Part shown: piece after piece, positions 1 through 9,206 of the stretch | Layout: every line of letters begins with the position of its first letter | Numbering within the stretch: the stretch's first letter is position 1 | NCBI GenBank assembly: GCA_964242415.1 | Contig: CAXTAT010000002.1 | Span: forward strand, 62,001-126,000 | From: DASWOJ01 sp964242415 | GTDB lineage: Bacteria; Pseudomonadota; Alphaproteobacteria; Acetobacterales; Acetobacteraceae | Length of the DNA: 64,000 nucleotides | Direction of reading: 5' to 3' | The notes under the pieces: model-generated | Database searches by the model: none | Seen by the model: only the letters and a program-made list of their open reading frames with translations | What the model was told of the DNA's origin: nothing | Position numbers and translations under genes: made by a program

Positions 1-932
1 GCCGCTGCGGCCTGCATCACCTCCCGCAGCGCCGCCAGCCCGGCGGCGTGCGGGCCAACCAGCAGCTCATGCAGCGGCGGATGCACGCGGGGGCGCATGA
101 TCTCCGCCAGGCCGAGGGCGGAAAAGCCCAGGAACCGCGGATGCAGCGGGTCCCCGGCCAGGGCTGCGGCGAAGGCCGGCGCAAGCAGGGGACGCCGCCG
201 CAGGCTCATGCCCGCGACATCGACCAGGATGGCGCCGGACAGGTTGCGCAGGCGGACCTGCCGCGCCAGTTCGGGCAGCACGGCCAGGTTCGCCGCCATC
301 TGCGCGGCCGGCTTGGCCCGGCGGTCGGCGGTGGCGGAGCCGGCGTCCACGTCGATGGCGACCAGCGCCGGGGTGGGATGGATGCTGGCCCGCGCGCCGC
401 CGGGCAGGGCAACGTCCCGCTCGGCCAGGGCCGCGATGGCGGTCAGTACTGCATCGTCCAGCACCGGGCCGACACTGATACGACCGCCCAGGGCCAGGCG
501 GAGCTGCGCTACCAGGGCGGGATCGTCGGCCACGACGGAGGCGCCAGGGTGCAGGGCGGCCAGGCGTTCGACGGCGCCGGGTCCGCGGGCCAGCAGGGCG
601 GGCGGCCCCGGCGAGACGGCGCCGTGCGCGGCAAGGCGGACGCCCTTGCCGCCCTGCGCCGCACGGACCACGCGGACGCCGGCCGCCATGCCGCCGGACA
701 GGCCCGCCCCGCCGTTGCTGTCCGGCAGGAATCCCTCTGGCATGCCGCTGCCGAGCGCCACGAACACGCCGGCCATGGCTGGCACCCGGGCCGCCACCCG
801 GCCGCGCCACACGTCGCCGACCCCATCGGGACGGCCGGGGCGCCAGATGGCGTAGTCCAGCATCGCGCCATCCAGCATGGCGGCCACCCGGATCTCGCCG
901 GGGCTGCACGCCGCCAGGATGCGGGTGTTCAC
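1..932 (-). CDS. Ribonuclease E/G family protein (3' end outside window)
   Basis: Probable single-strand endoribonuclease of the RNase E/G family. The GTG start at 932 overlaps the maf stop as GTGA, and 310 codons are visible before the window edge. The N-terminus (NTRILAACSPGEIRVA, then a DVWRGRV stretch) fits the S1-like part. AIDVDAG with Asp194 and LVDVAGM with Asp238 match the two magnesium-binding aspartates of the catalytic DNase I-like subdomain. GLAEIMRPR near residue 274 matches the conserved GLLEMTRQR block. In alphaproteobacteria a small RNase E/G protein commonly follows maf and precedes yacG; that next gene would lie left of the window. It is distinct from the full RNase E at 31963. 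Confidence 0.85.
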   Translation of the reverse strand, partial: MNTRILAACSPGEIRVAAMLDGAMLDYAIWRPGRPDGVGDVWRGRVAARVPAMAGVFVALGSGMPEGFLPDSNGGAGLSGGMAAGVRVVRAAQGGKGVRLAAHGAVSPGPPALLARGPGAVERLAALHPGASVVADDPALVAQLRLALGGRISVGPVLDDAVLTAIAALAERDVALPGGARASIHPTPALVAIDVDAGSATADRRAKPAAQMAANLAVLPELARQVRLRNLSGAILVDVAGMSLRRRPLLAPAFAAALAGDPLHPRFLGFSALGLAEIMRPRVHPPLHELLVGPHAAGLAALREVMQAAA

Positions 933-1516
933 GGAACGGGGTAGCCGCGCCCGCGCAGCAGTTGCGCGGCCTCGAACAGCGGCAGCCCTACCACGCCGCT
1001 GTAGCTGCCGGACAGGAAGCGGGCGAAGGCGGCGGCCCGGCCCTGAATGGCGTAGCCGCCCGCCTTGCCCACGCCCTCCCCGCATGCGGCGTAGGCGTCC
1101 AGTTGCGACGGCAGCAGGCGCGCGAAGGCCACAGCGCTGTCGGACAGGCGGGCCGCCGCGGACCCGTCGGGCGCCACCAGCACCAGGGCGGTCAGGACAT
1201 GGTGCCGGCGGCCGGACAGCAGGGCCATGCAGGCGCGCACGTCCTCGGCGTCCTCGGCCTTGGGCATGATGCGGCGGCCCAGGGCGACGACGGTGTCGGC
1301 CGCCAGGGTGAAGGCGCCGGGCTGGGCGACGCGGCGGGCCTTCTCGGCGGCCATGCGCTCGGCATACAGGCGGGGCAGCTCGTCGCGGTGCGGGGTCTCG
1401 TCGATGTCGGCCGGCAGGACCTGGTCGGGGGCGATGCCGATCTGGGCCAGCAGGGCGAGACGCCGCGGGCTGGCGGAGGCCAGGATCAGGGCGGCCAAGG
1501 CGATGCCCTTGAGCAA
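929..1516 (-). CDS. maf: Maf family nucleoside triphosphate pyrophosphatase
   Basis: House-cleaning nucleotide pyrophosphatase of the Maf/HAM1 superfamily, hydrolysing dTTP/UTP or modified nucleotides to monophosphates. The signature ILASASPRR sits at residues 11-19 and the catalytic-region motif AADTVV near residue 72, followed by LSGRRHHVLTA. Family proteins usually begin just before LILASASPRR, so the first few residues from the ATG at 1516 are uncertain; an internal TTG (LAALIL) is an alternative. The stop overlaps the GTG of the downstream RNase E/G gene, so the two are translationally coupled. The subfamily (YhdE-like or YceF-like) is not settled. Confidence 0.92.
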   Translation of the reverse strand: MLKGIALAALILASASPRRLALLAQIGIAPDQVLPADIDETPHRDELPRLYAERMAAEKARRVAQPGAFTLAADTVVALGRRIMPKAEDAEDVRACMALLSGRRHHVLTALVLVAPDGSAAARLSDSAVAFARLLPSQLDAYAACGEGVGKAGGYAIQGRAAAFARFLSGSYSGVVGLPLFEAAQLLRGRGYPVP

Positions 1517-1588
1517 GCCATCAAGAGTCCTGGCCTGTTCGTTTCAGGCTGCGTCCATCCAACCCTGCGCCTGCCCCACCTCGCGCGG

Positions 1589-1684
1589 GTCATTGCGAGC
1601 CGGCTTCGGCGCGGCAATCCACCGCTTGCATGCACGGTCCTGGCCGCCCTGGATTGCCACCCCGCACGCGCGGCTCGCAATGAC
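1589..1684. repeat. 96-bp palindromic interspersed element, copy 1
   Basis: The element begins GTCATTGCGAGCCGG and ends CCGGCTCGCAATGAC-like (CGGCTCGCAATGAC), so its termini are inverted repeats; GGCAATCCA and TGGATTGCC form an inner inverted pair. A second copy of exactly the same length lies at 58584-58679. The termini resemble the CATTGCGAG...GCAATCCA small palindromic elements scattered in many alphaproteobacterial genomes. It sits between maf and infA and carries no ORF, so it is probably a non-autonomous MITE/REP-type element. Confidence 0.7.
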
Positions 1685-1756
1685 GGCCTGTCCATCACCG
1701 ATCAGAACCCTCGGCGGCCGGCAAGGCTGCTTGGAGCGGCCCTGCTTGAATCGGCC

Positions 1757-1975
1757 CTACTTGAACCGAAACGTGATCCGGCCCTTGCTGAGGTCGTAGG
1801 GCGTCATCTCGACATTCACCCGGTCGCCGGCCAGCACGCGGATGCGGTTCTTGCGCATCTTGCCGGAGGTGTGCGCCAGGATGGAGTGCTCGTTGTCCAG
1901 CTTCACGCGGAACATGGCGTTGGGAAGCAACTCCATGACGGTGCCGCTGAATTCGATCATGTCTTCTTTTGACAT
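1757..1975 (-). CDS. infA: Translation initiation factor IF-1
   Basis: Essential 72-residue factor that binds the ribosomal A site during initiation. The whole chain is one S1/OB-fold domain. Typical IF-1 blocks are MIEFSGTVMELLPNAMFRV at the N-terminus, ILAHTSGKMRKNRIRVL in the middle and DLSKGRITFRFK at the end. Length and start (MSKEDMIEF) are standard. It lies between hisD and maf, the usual alphaproteobacterial arrangement, although the small genes often found between hisD and infA are absent here: only 98 bp separate them. Confidence 0.98.
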   Translation of the reverse strand: MSKEDMIEFSGTVMELLPNAMFRVKLDNEHSILAHTSGKMRKNRIRVLAGDRVNVEMTPYDLSKGRITFRFK

Positions 1976-2073
1976 CAGGGTCCTTGTTGGGAGTGGGGTA
2001 TTGCGTTCATTTCGGGCGCTACCGTCCTGGCCGGGATGTGATGGCGTACATAGCAGGGATCAACTGGCACTGA

Positions 2074-3372
2074 TCAAATGCTGCCTTGGCCAAGCCGCAG
2101 GGCGACGCTGCGCGCATGGGCCTGCAAGCCTTCGGCCTCGGCCAGCGCCACCGCAGCCGGGCCGACGCGGCCGAGCGCCGCCGCGTCCGCCTCCACCCAT
2201 GTGGTGCGCTTGATGAAGTCGAACACCGACAAGCCCGAGGCGAAGCGCGACGTGCGGCCGGTCGGCAGGACGTGGTTGGGGCCGGCCACATAGTCGCCCA
2301 CCGCCTCCGGGCAGAATGCCCCCAGGAAGGCGGCGCCGGCATGGCGGATTTGGCTGAACAGGGCGCGGGGGTCGGGCACCATGACCTGCAGGTGCTCGGG
2401 CGCCAGCTCGTTGGTCAGGCGGGCGGCCTCGTCCCAGTCGCGCGCCAGGATGACCGCGCCGTGGTCCCGCCAGCTTGCCCTGGCGATGGCGTGGCGCGGC
2501 AGGGTAGGCAGCTCGGCCTCGACGGCGTGGGCAACGGCGTCGGCGAAGGCCGGGTCGGTGGTGATCAGGATGCTCTGCGCGGCCTCGTCGTGCTCGGCCT
2601 GGGCGAGCAGGTCCACGGCGACGTGGCGCGGGTCGTTGGCGCCATCGGCCAGGATGACCACCTCGGACGGCCCGGCGATGCTGTCGATCCCCACGCGGCC
2701 GAACACCTGGCGCTTGGCCTCGGCGACATAGGCGTTGCCGGGGCCGACGATGCGGTCCACGGCGGGGATGGTGGCGGTGCCGTATGCCATGGCGGCGACG
2801 GCCTGCGCGCCGCCGACGCGGTACACCTCCGTCACCCCGGCCCGCTGCGCCGCCGCCAGCACCAAGGGGTTCAGCACGCCGCCGGGGCATGGCACGCACA
2901 TGGCGATGCGGCCCACGCCGGCTACGCGCGCCGGCATGGCGTTCATCAGGACCGAGGACGGATAGGCCGCCTTGCCGCCGGGCACGTACAGCCCCACGGC
3001 GTCAAGCGGCGTCCAGCGCATCCCCAGCGTCAGCCCGGCCGCATCCCGCTGCACCAGGTCCGCCGGCATCTGCGCGCGGTGGAACGCCTCTATCCGGTGC
3101 GCTGCGAGGTCCAGCGCCGCGGCAAGCTCCTCCGGGATGCCGGCCGTGGCGGCGGCGATCTCGTCCGCCGTCACGCGCAGGGTGGCGGCGGTCAGCGCCA
3201 GGTGGTCGAATTGCAGGGTGTAGTCGCACAGCGCCGCATCGCCGCGGTCCCGCACGGCGGCGATGATGGCGGCGACCACGCCATCCACCCGCGCCGTTGT
3301 TTCCCGAGCCTCCCCCAGCAGGGCGCGGAACCCCGCTGCGAACCCGGCATCCGCGGTTGACAGCCGCCTCAT
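2074..3372 (-). CDS. hisD: Histidinol dehydrogenase
   Basis: Zinc- and NAD-dependent enzyme that oxidises L-histidinol to L-histidine in two steps, the last stage of histidine synthesis. Its 432 residues match the family. GPGNAYVAEAKRQVFG, IDSIAGPSEV, the QAEHDE block (zinc-ligand Gln and His) and LAPEHLQV (catalytic Glu-His) are all present. The ATG overlaps the hisG stop by four bases (ATGA), so hisG and hisD form a coupled pair. The other his genes are not in the window. Confidence 0.97.
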   Translation of the reverse strand: MRRLSTADAGFAAGFRALLGEARETTARVDGVVAAIIAAVRDRGDAALCDYTLQFDHLALTAATLRVTADEIAAATAGIPEELAAALDLAAHRIEAFHRAQMPADLVQRDAAGLTLGMRWTPLDAVGLYVPGGKAAYPSSVLMNAMPARVAGVGRIAMCVPCPGGVLNPLVLAAAQRAGVTEVYRVGGAQAVAAMAYGTATIPAVDRIVGPGNAYVAEAKRQVFGRVGIDSIAGPSEVVILADGANDPRHVAVDLLAQAEHDEAAQSILITTDPAFADAVAHAVEAELPTLPRHAIARASWRDHGAVILARDWDEAARLTNELAPEHLQVMVPDPRALFSQIRHAGAAFLGAFCPEAVGDYVAGPNHVLPTGRTSRFASGLSVFDFIKRTTWVEADAAALGRVGPAAVALAEAEGLQAHARSVALRLGQGSI

Positions 3373-4058
3373 GGGAGCGCGTCGCGGAAGCGGGCGATCC
3401 AGGCGCCCACGGCCTCGGGCTGCGTCTTCAGCGCGGTGCGGTTCACGATCAGGCGGCTGGTGACGTGGGCGATCACCTCCGTCTCGCGCAACCCATTCGC
3501 CTTGAGCGTGCTGCCGGTCTGCACGAGATCGACGATCAGGCGGGACAGGCCGAGGCCCGGCGCCAGCTCCATCGCGCCGTTCAGGTGCACGATCTCCGCC
3601 TGCACGCCGCGGGCGGCGTAGTGGCGGCGAGCGATGTTGGGATACTTGGTCGCCACCCGCACGCGGGACCAGGTGGAGGGGTCATCGGTCCCCGCGGTCG
3701 CCGCCGGCTCGGCCACGCTGACGCGGCAGGCGCCGATGCCGAGGTCGAGCGGGGCATAGATTTCGGCGTAGTCGAACTCCATCAGCACATCCGCGCCGCA
3801 GATGCCGATGTGGGCGCCGCCGAAGGCGACGAAGGTGGCGACATCGAACGGGCGGACGCGCACCACGTCCAGGCCGGGGTCGTCGGTGGGGAAGCGCAGG
3901 CGGCGGCTGTCCTCGTCGAGCAGGTCCGGCGCGGGGCGCACGCCGGCGCGGGCCAGCAGGGGGCCGCACTCGCGCAGGATGCGGCCCTTGGGGAGGGCGA
4001 GGATCAGCGGGCCCTGCACGTCCGGCACGAGGGCGGAGGCGGGGAATGGAGCTGTCAT
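3369..4058 (-). CDS. hisG: ATP phosphoribosyltransferase, short form
   Basis: Catalyses ATP plus PRPP to phosphoribosyl-ATP, the first and feedback-controlled step of histidine synthesis. The 229-residue length and lack of a C-terminal regulatory domain mark it as HisG-S, a form that in known cases needs the HisZ regulatory subunit. Recognisable blocks include LALPKGRILRE, FGGAHIGICGADVL and the PRPP loop region IVDLVQTGSTLKANGL. hisZ is not visible here. The gene heads the hisG-hisD pair. Confidence 0.95.
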   Translation of the reverse strand: MTAPFPASALVPDVQGPLILALPKGRILRECGPLLARAGVRPAPDLLDEDSRRLRFPTDDPGLDVVRVRPFDVATFVAFGGAHIGICGADVLMEFDYAEIYAPLDLGIGACRVSVAEPAATAGTDDPSTWSRVRVATKYPNIARRHYAARGVQAEIVHLNGAMELAPGLGLSRLIVDLVQTGSTLKANGLRETEVIAHVTSRLIVNRTALKTQPEAVGAWIARFRDALP

Positions 4059-4179
4059 CGGGCTGGCGTGCGCTGCATCGCGCGGCGTCTAGCATTGCTG
4101 GGGCGGGGCCGGAACCCCGGCTGCCGCATGGCGGGGTTCGGGGGGCGGGTGGTAGGGTGAGTTTGCAGGGAGTTGGACC

Positions 4180-4467
4180 GTGACCATGCCCCAAGACACC
4201 ACGCCCGGGCTGCTGATGGAGGGTGGCTGGCGTCCACTCCACGAGCCTGCGACGGTTGCTGAGGCGGCACTGGCCGACACCATTCGTCGCTTGCTGCCCC
4301 AGGTGGTGCGCCTGATGTGGAACGTGCGGAGCGACCTGCAGCCGCTCGACATGGGCGCGATCATGGCCGAACGGATGCGCCTGCTTGGCCCGGCAGGGAT
4401 GTGGGCGGAGACGGCGGCGCTGGAGCGGTGCTTGGATGCGGCCAGGGCTGGCTTGCCGCCGTGCTGA
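4180..4467 (+). CDS. Hypothetical protein, 95 residues
   Basis: Unrecognised small soluble protein. The GTG start at 4180 has AGGGAG eight bases upstream; an ATG two codons later is an alternative. Third codon positions are strongly G/C as in neighbouring genes, which supports real coding. The middle part (DTIRRLLPQVVRLMWNVRSD) looks helical, with no signal peptide or membrane segment and one Cys at each of residues 85 and 95. It stands alone between divergent hisG and a decayed SDR gene. Confidence 0.5.
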   Translation: MTMPQDTTPGLLMEGGWRPLHEPATVAEAALADTIRRLLPQVVRLMWNVRSDLQPLDMGAIMAERMRLLGPAGMWAETAALERCLDAARAGLPPC

Positions 4468-4557
4468 CGCCCTCTCGGCAGGACATGCTGCACGCGCGCT
4501 GCCGAACCTGAGACGGCTGCCCCGGGGCAGTGCCGTCGTCTGCGTGCCCCGGGCGGC

Positions 4558-5264
4558 TCAAAACTTCGAGCCGCCATCGGCCCGGAGGGTACCGCCGCTG
4601 ATCCAGCGTGCGTCATCGGAGGCGAGAGCCGCCGCGCCAGCGATGTCGTCCGGCTGGGCACTGCGCTTGAGCGCCTGCATCCCGAGCGTGAGACTGCGCC
4701 TTACGTCCGTCCCGGTGAAGTTTACCATGTCGGTCTCGACCATGCTGGGCGCCACGGCGTTGACCTGGATACCGCGCTCGCCGAGCGCGAAGGCAAAGTG
4801 CTTCACCGGCGTGTCGATCGCGCCCATCGTCGCCACGAGGCTGACAGCTTCCCGACGGAGGCGTGTGCGACGAGCGACGGCAGCAGGACGACGCTGCTGC
4901 CGCGGCCCAGGATGGGGAGCAGTTGCTGGACGAGGAAGTAGGGTGCGCGGACGTTAACCGCGAACAGGCGGTCGAAGTCCTCGACGGTCGTATCCTCGAT
5001 CGCCGCAGCCTTGGAGATGCCGGCGTTCGCGACCAGGATGTCCAGGCAGTCGCCGACGACGCCGCGAACCTACTTGGCGAGGGTGTGCGGGCCGCCGGCG
5101 TCCCTGATCTTGACGGCTGCGGCCTCCGCGGCCCCGCGACCGGGGTGCCCGCGACCGTAGTGGATAAAGACCTGGGCGCCGGCCCTCGCGAGCGCGCTGG
5201 CGCGGCCGATGCCTCGTGAGGGGCCGGTGACGGGGGCGGCCTTGCCCGCGAGGCTCCCCGACAT
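4558..5264 (-). pseudogene. Decayed short-chain dehydrogenase/reductase
   Basis: Remains of an SDR read from an ATG at 5264. The nucleotide-binding start (SLAGKAAPVTGPSRGIGRASA) is followed by an in-frame TAG after HTLAK. The same frame resumes with DILVANAG and FDRLFAVNVRAPYFL. A one-base frame change near residue SLVAHASVGKLSAS then leads to GAIDTPVKHFAFALGERG, NAVAPSMVETDM and the ending ISGGTLRADGG. The beta2-alphaC region also appears shortened before DILVANAG. All SDR landmarks are present but split over two frames and a stop, so it is very unlikely to be functional unless sequencing errors are involved. It lies next to an intact SDR. Confidence 0.8.
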
Positions 5265-5337
5265 CCACGTTCTCCGCGGCGGTTCAGTGCACGATCGGCG
5301 GCGGCCAGTGGCCACCGCCTCTCTGCCCCGGCTACGT

Positions 5338-6084
5338 TCAGCCCGCGGTCTTGCCGCCGTCGGCGGTCAGGACCTGGCCGGTCACGAACGACGCCGCGTC
5401 GGAGGCGAGGAAGACGACCGCACGCGCGATCTCCTCAGGCTGGCCGATGCGGCCGAGCGGCACGCCGGACAGCAGCGCCGCCTTCCGGTCCGCAGTGCCG
5501 GTGAAGCGGTCGAGCATCCCGGTATCAATGGGGCCGGGAGCCACCGCGTTGACCCGCACGCCGAACGCCGCCGCTTCCAACGCCGCGGACTTGGTCAGCC
5601 CCTCCACGGCATGCTTGCTGGCCGCGTAGATCGAGGCGCCGCCGGCGCCCTCGTGGCCGTAGGTCGAGGATATGTTGACGATGCTGCCGCCACCCTGGGC
5701 CTGCATCACCCGCAACTCGTGCTTCATGCTGAGCAGCGTGCCGAGCACGTTGGTGTCGAAGGTCGCGGCGTAGCTCTCCGCCGTCTGCTGCGTGACGGGG
5801 CCGGGCTTGCCCTCGGTGCCGGCGTTGTTGACGGCCGTGTCGAGGCGGCCAAAACGTTCGACCGTGTGATCGACCAGGTCGCGCACCTCATCGTCGCGCC
5901 GCACGTCGGCGCCGATGAACTCGGCCTCTGCGCCGATGCCGCGCAGCTCGGCCGCCAGCGCCTGGCCGGCGTCCTCGTGGCGGCCGGCGACGACCACCCG
6001 GCTGCCCTCATGCGCGAAGGCAAGGGCGGCGGCGCGCCCGATCCCAGTCAGTGCGCCGGTGATCAAGACGACATGGCTGCTCAT
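5338..6084 (-). CDS. SDR family NAD(P)-dependent oxidoreductase
   Basis: Classical short-chain dehydrogenase of 248 residues. The glycine-rich cofactor loop TGALTGIG is at residues 9-16, NNAG near residue 90, and the catalytic Ser-Tyr-Lys lie in NISSTYGHE and IYAASKHA. The C-terminal FVTGQVLTADGG is typical. Substrate cannot be told from sequence; the family includes glucose/3-oxoacyl-type reductases. It is divergent from a LysR regulator at 6256 with 171 bp between them, a common arrangement in which the regulator controls the adjacent enzyme. Confidence 0.93.
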   Translation of the reverse strand: MSSHVVLITGALTGIGRAAALAFAHEGSRVVVAGRHEDAGQALAAELRGIGAEAEFIGADVRRDDEVRDLVDHTVERFGRLDTAVNNAGTEGKPGPVTQQTAESYAATFDTNVLGTLLSMKHELRVMQAQGGGSIVNISSTYGHEGAGGASIYAASKHAVEGLTKSAALEAAAFGVRVNAVAPGPIDTGMLDRFTGTADRKAALLSGVPLGRIGQPEEIARAVVFLASDAASFVTGQVLTADGGKTAG

Positions 6085-6255
6085 TTGCTAATCCTCAATC
6101 TTGCTGATCCGAACGGGCCAGCATGGTTGCCAAGCCCGGTAATCCCGCAGGTAGCTGAAGCCTGACCGCCGGCGTTGACAGAAAGTTACGTAGCCGTAGC
6201 GTCGGCGGGAAAGACTTAGTAAGGTGGGCGGCATACTTTTGGGGCATGGCCCGGC

Positions 6256-7161
6256 ATGGAGCTGCGCCACCTGCGATACTTCGTCGCCGTCGCCGAGGCG
6301 GGCAGCCTCACGGTTGCGGCCGAGCGCAGGCTGCATACGGCGCAGCCCTCGCTGAGCCGGCAGATGCGCGACCTGGAGCTGGAGGTCGGCACCGGGCTGC
6401 TGACGCGCAGCGCGCACGGCGTGGAGCTGACCGCAGCCGGCCAAGCATTCCTGGACCACGCGCGGCGGGCCCTCGCGCAGGTGGAGGCCGCGACAGAAGC
6501 GGCACGGCGGGCGGCGCACCCGGACCAGGCGACGTTCGCCGTCGGCTTCCTGAGCGGGCACGAGCTGGAGTGGCTGCCCGAGGCGATGCGCATCCTGCAT
6601 GACGAGCTGCCGGGGACCGAGGTCGCCATCCACAGCGATCACTCGCCGGCGCTCGCCGACGCCCTGGTCAAGGGCAGGCTCGACGCCGCCTTTCTCCGGC
6701 CGGAACGCGACGCCCCTGACCTTGCCTACAAGCTCCTGCGACGGGAACCGCTGTTCGTCGTGATGCCGGGCGATCACCGCCTAGCCTCGCAGGCCACGGT
6801 CGCCCCGCAGGACCTGGCGGGGGAGCGGTTCATGGGAATGTCGGACACGGCCCCGGTGCTGCGCCGGGTCATCGAGGCCTATCTCCGGCGGTCCGGCATC
6901 GAGCTGACGCCCGCGCACGAGGTGGACTATCTATCCATGGCCATATCGCTGGTGGCCTCTACCCGGGGGGTGGCATTGCTGCCGATCTACGCGCTCAGCT
7001 TCCTGCCCCGGTCGGTCACCAGCCGACCGCTGATGGGTGATGTGCCCACGATCGACCTGGTTCTCGGCTGCCACAAGGCGAATGCTTCGCCCCCGCTTCG
7101 GCGGTTCCTGTCAAGGGTGGACGACATGGTCGCGCGCGTGTCTGCGACCCCAACCACCTGA
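6256..7161 (+). CDS. LysR family transcriptional regulator
   Basis: 301-residue LTTR. The N-terminal winged helix-turn-helix covers about residues 1-60 (MELRHLRYFVAVAEAGSL, then TAQPSLSRQMRDLE). A periplasmic-binding-like effector domain spans about 90-290. The HTH best resembles CatR/BenM-type LTTRs, but the effector is unknown. It is divergent from the SDR at 5338, so that gene is the natural candidate target. The shared 171-bp gap must hold both promoters and any LysR box. Confidence 0.93.
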   Translation: MELRHLRYFVAVAEAGSLTVAAERRLHTAQPSLSRQMRDLELEVGTGLLTRSAHGVELTAAGQAFLDHARRALAQVEAATEAARRAAHPDQATFAVGFLSGHELEWLPEAMRILHDELPGTEVAIHSDHSPALADALVKGRLDAAFLRPERDAPDLAYKLLRREPLFVVMPGDHRLASQATVAPQDLAGERFMGMSDTAPVLRRVIEAYLRRSGIELTPAHEVDYLSMAISLVASTRGVALLPIYALSFLPRSVTSRPLMGDVPTIDLVLGCHKANASPPLRRFLSRVDDMVARVSATPTT

Positions 7162-7279
7162 TCCGGAGCCGATGCTGCTTCCTGCTCATCCGGGCATTGG
7201 TGAGCTGTTGACCATCCTTGACGATCGCCATGGAACGGTGCGGCGCTGACTTAACTGGGCCGGCTTTTTGCTGCCGCCG

Positions 7280-8551
7280 TCAGCCCCCCACCCGCTCCAC
7301 ATCCGCCCCGCACGCTGCCAGCTTCTGCTCCAGCGCCTCATACCCGCGGTCCAGGTGATACACCCGGTTCACCATCGTCTCCCCCCGCGCCGCCAACCCC
7401 GCCAGTACCAGCGACACCGACGCCCGCAAGTCCGTCGCCATCACCGGCGCCCCCGACAGCCCGCCCGGCACCCCGCGTATGATCGCCGACGCCCCGTGCA
7501 CGTTGATCCGCGCGCCCATGCGGTTCAGCTCCGGCACATGCATGAAGCGGTTCTCGAAGATCGTCTCCGTCACCATCGACGCCCCCTCCGCCACCGACAT
7601 CAGCGCCATGAACTGCGCCTGCATGTCGGTCGGGAAGCCCGGGTACGGCTCCGTCATCGCGTCCACCCCGTGCAGCCCGTTCATGCGCCGCACCACCAGG
7701 GCATCGCCGTCCTCCAGCACCTCCACCCCGGCCTCCTGCAGGGTGCGGCTGACGGCGCCCAGGTGGGTCAGCCGCCCGCCCAGCAGCCGGACCTCGCCCC
7801 CGGTGATGGCGGCGGCGCAGGCGTAGGTGCCGGTCTCGATCCGGTCGGAGACGATGGGGTGGTGCGCGCCGTGCAGCCGGGGCACGCCGTCGATCACCAG
7901 CTTGTCCGACCCGGCGCCGCTGATCCGCGCGCCCATCGCGGTCAGGCACGCCGCCAGGTCGGTGATCTCCGGCTCGCGCGCCGCATTGGCGATCTCGGTG
8001 CGGCCGTCGGCGAGGCTGGCTGCCATCAGCAGGTTCTCGGTGGCGCCGACCGAGGCGAAGGGCAGGATGACCGCCGCGCCGCGCAGGCCGCCGGGCACGC
8101 GGGCGTTGATGTAGCCGCCGTCCAGCTCGACTACGGCACCCATCTGCTCCAGGCCCTTCAGGTGCAGGTCGACGGGCCGGGTGCCGATGGCGCAGCCGCC
8201 GGGCAGCGAGACGCGGGCCTCGCGCACGCGGGCCAGCAGCGGGCCGAGCACCAGGATGGAGGCGCGCATCTTGCGCACGATGTCGTAGGGGGCCTCGGTA
8301 TTGGTGATGGGTCCGCCGATGGAGAGCGTGCGGCCCCCGTTGTCGTGCGAGTCCGGCTCGCACGCCACGCCGTGCTGGGACACCAGGGCGGCCATGGTGG
8401 CGATGTCGGCCAGGCGCGGCACGTTGCCCAGCACCAGCCGGTCGTCGGTCAGCATCCCCGCGGTCATCAGCGGCAGGGCGGCGTTCTTCGCGCCGCCGAT
8501 GGGGATGTCGCCGTATAGCGGCTTGCCGCCACGGATGCGGATGCGGTCCAT
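7280..8551 (-). CDS. murA: UDP-N-acetylglucosamine 1-carboxyvinyltransferase
   Basis: First committed step of peptidoglycan precursor synthesis: transfers enolpyruvate from PEP to UDP-GlcNAc in the cytoplasm and is the fosfomycin target. Its 423 residues match the family. Lys22 lies in IGGAKNAALP, and the catalytic Cys120 lies in LPGGCAIGTRPVD, so the fosfomycin-sensitive Cys is retained. The ending FDRG-type block appears as HLDRGYEALEQKL. It is followed 12 bp upstream on the same strand by dcd. Confidence 0.97.
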   Translation of the reverse strand: MDRIRIRGGKPLYGDIPIGGAKNAALPLMTAGMLTDDRLVLGNVPRLADIATMAALVSQHGVACEPDSHDNGGRTLSIGGPITNTEAPYDIVRKMRASILVLGPLLARVREARVSLPGGCAIGTRPVDLHLKGLEQMGAVVELDGGYINARVPGGLRGAAVILPFASVGATENLLMAASLADGRTEIANAAREPEITDLAACLTAMGARISGAGSDKLVIDGVPRLHGAHHPIVSDRIETGTYACAAAITGGEVRLLGGRLTHLGAVSRTLQEAGVEVLEDGDALVVRRMNGLHGVDAMTEPYPGFPTDMQAQFMALMSVAEGASMVTETIFENRFMHVPELNRMGARINVHGASAIIRGVPGGLSGAPVMATDLRASVSLVLAGLAARGETMVNRVYHLDRGYEALEQKLAACGADVERVGG

Positions 8552-8563
8552 GGTGTGTTCTCC

Positions 8564-9118
8564 TTACATCCGTGGCAGGGCGACGCCGCGCTGCCCCATG
8601 TACTTGCCCGCCTTGTCGGCGTAGCTCACGTCCGGCGGCGCGCTGCCCTGCAGGAACAGGAACTGGCAGATGCCCTCCTGCGCATACACCCGGGCCGGCA
8701 GCGGCGTGGTGTTGCTGATCTCGATGGTCACCTGACCCTCCCACTCCGGCTCCAGCGGCGTCACGTTCACGATGATGCCGCAGCGGGCATAGGTGCTCTT
8801 GCCCAGGCAGATCACCAGGATGTCGCGCGGGATGCGGAAGTACTCGACCGTGTGCGCCAGCGCGAAGGAGTTGGGCGGGATGGTGCAGGTCGGCCCCGTG
8901 CGGGTGACGAAGCTGTCGGGGTTGAAGTGCTTGGGATCGACGACGGCGCTGTCGACGTTGGTGAACACCTTGAACTCGTCCGCTACCCGGGCGTCGTAGC
9001 CGTAGCTGGACAGGCCGTAGCTGATCACCCCGTCGCGCTTCTGCGTCTCGACGAAGGGCTCGATCATGGCGTTGTCCTGCGCCATGCGTCGTATCCAGTG
9101 GTCGGGCATCACAGGCAT
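8564..9118 (-). CDS. dcd: dCTP deaminase
   Basis: Deaminates dCTP to dUTP, feeding dTMP synthesis; a trimer of the dUTPase fold. 184 residues. LGKSTYARCG carries the conserved Ser and Arg of the active site, and PLEPEWEGQVTIEISN carries the catalytic Glu. GICQFLFLQG and the ending YMGQRGVALPRM are characteristic. ATG 9118 has GAGAGG six bases upstream; a second ATG at 9109 (MPDHWIRRMA) is the conventional family start. It probably shares a transcript with murA. Confidence 0.96.
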   Translation of the reverse strand: MPVMPDHWIRRMAQDNAMIEPFVETQKRDGVISYGLSSYGYDARVADEFKVFTNVDSAVVDPKHFNPDSFVTRTGPTCTIPPNSFALAHTVEYFRIPRDILVICLGKSTYARCGIIVNVTPLEPEWEGQVTIEISNTTPLPARVYAQEGICQFLFLQGSAPPDVSYADKAGKYMGQRGVALPRM

Positions 9119-9206
9119 CGTCGGCCTCTCAGCGGCAAGGCGGTGCGTCTAGCCCAGCCCGGCGGCGGCGGCAAACCGGCTGTGGACCGGTTCCTTTGGC
9201 CGACTG

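Noticed and set aside
2086..3360. 424-codon plus-strand frame opposite hisD
   Set aside because: Shadow of hisD, rich in His and Gly, no start signals or family resemblance.
6170..6210. TTGACA ahead of the LysR gene as a possible -35 box
   Set aside because: No matching -10 at the right distance.
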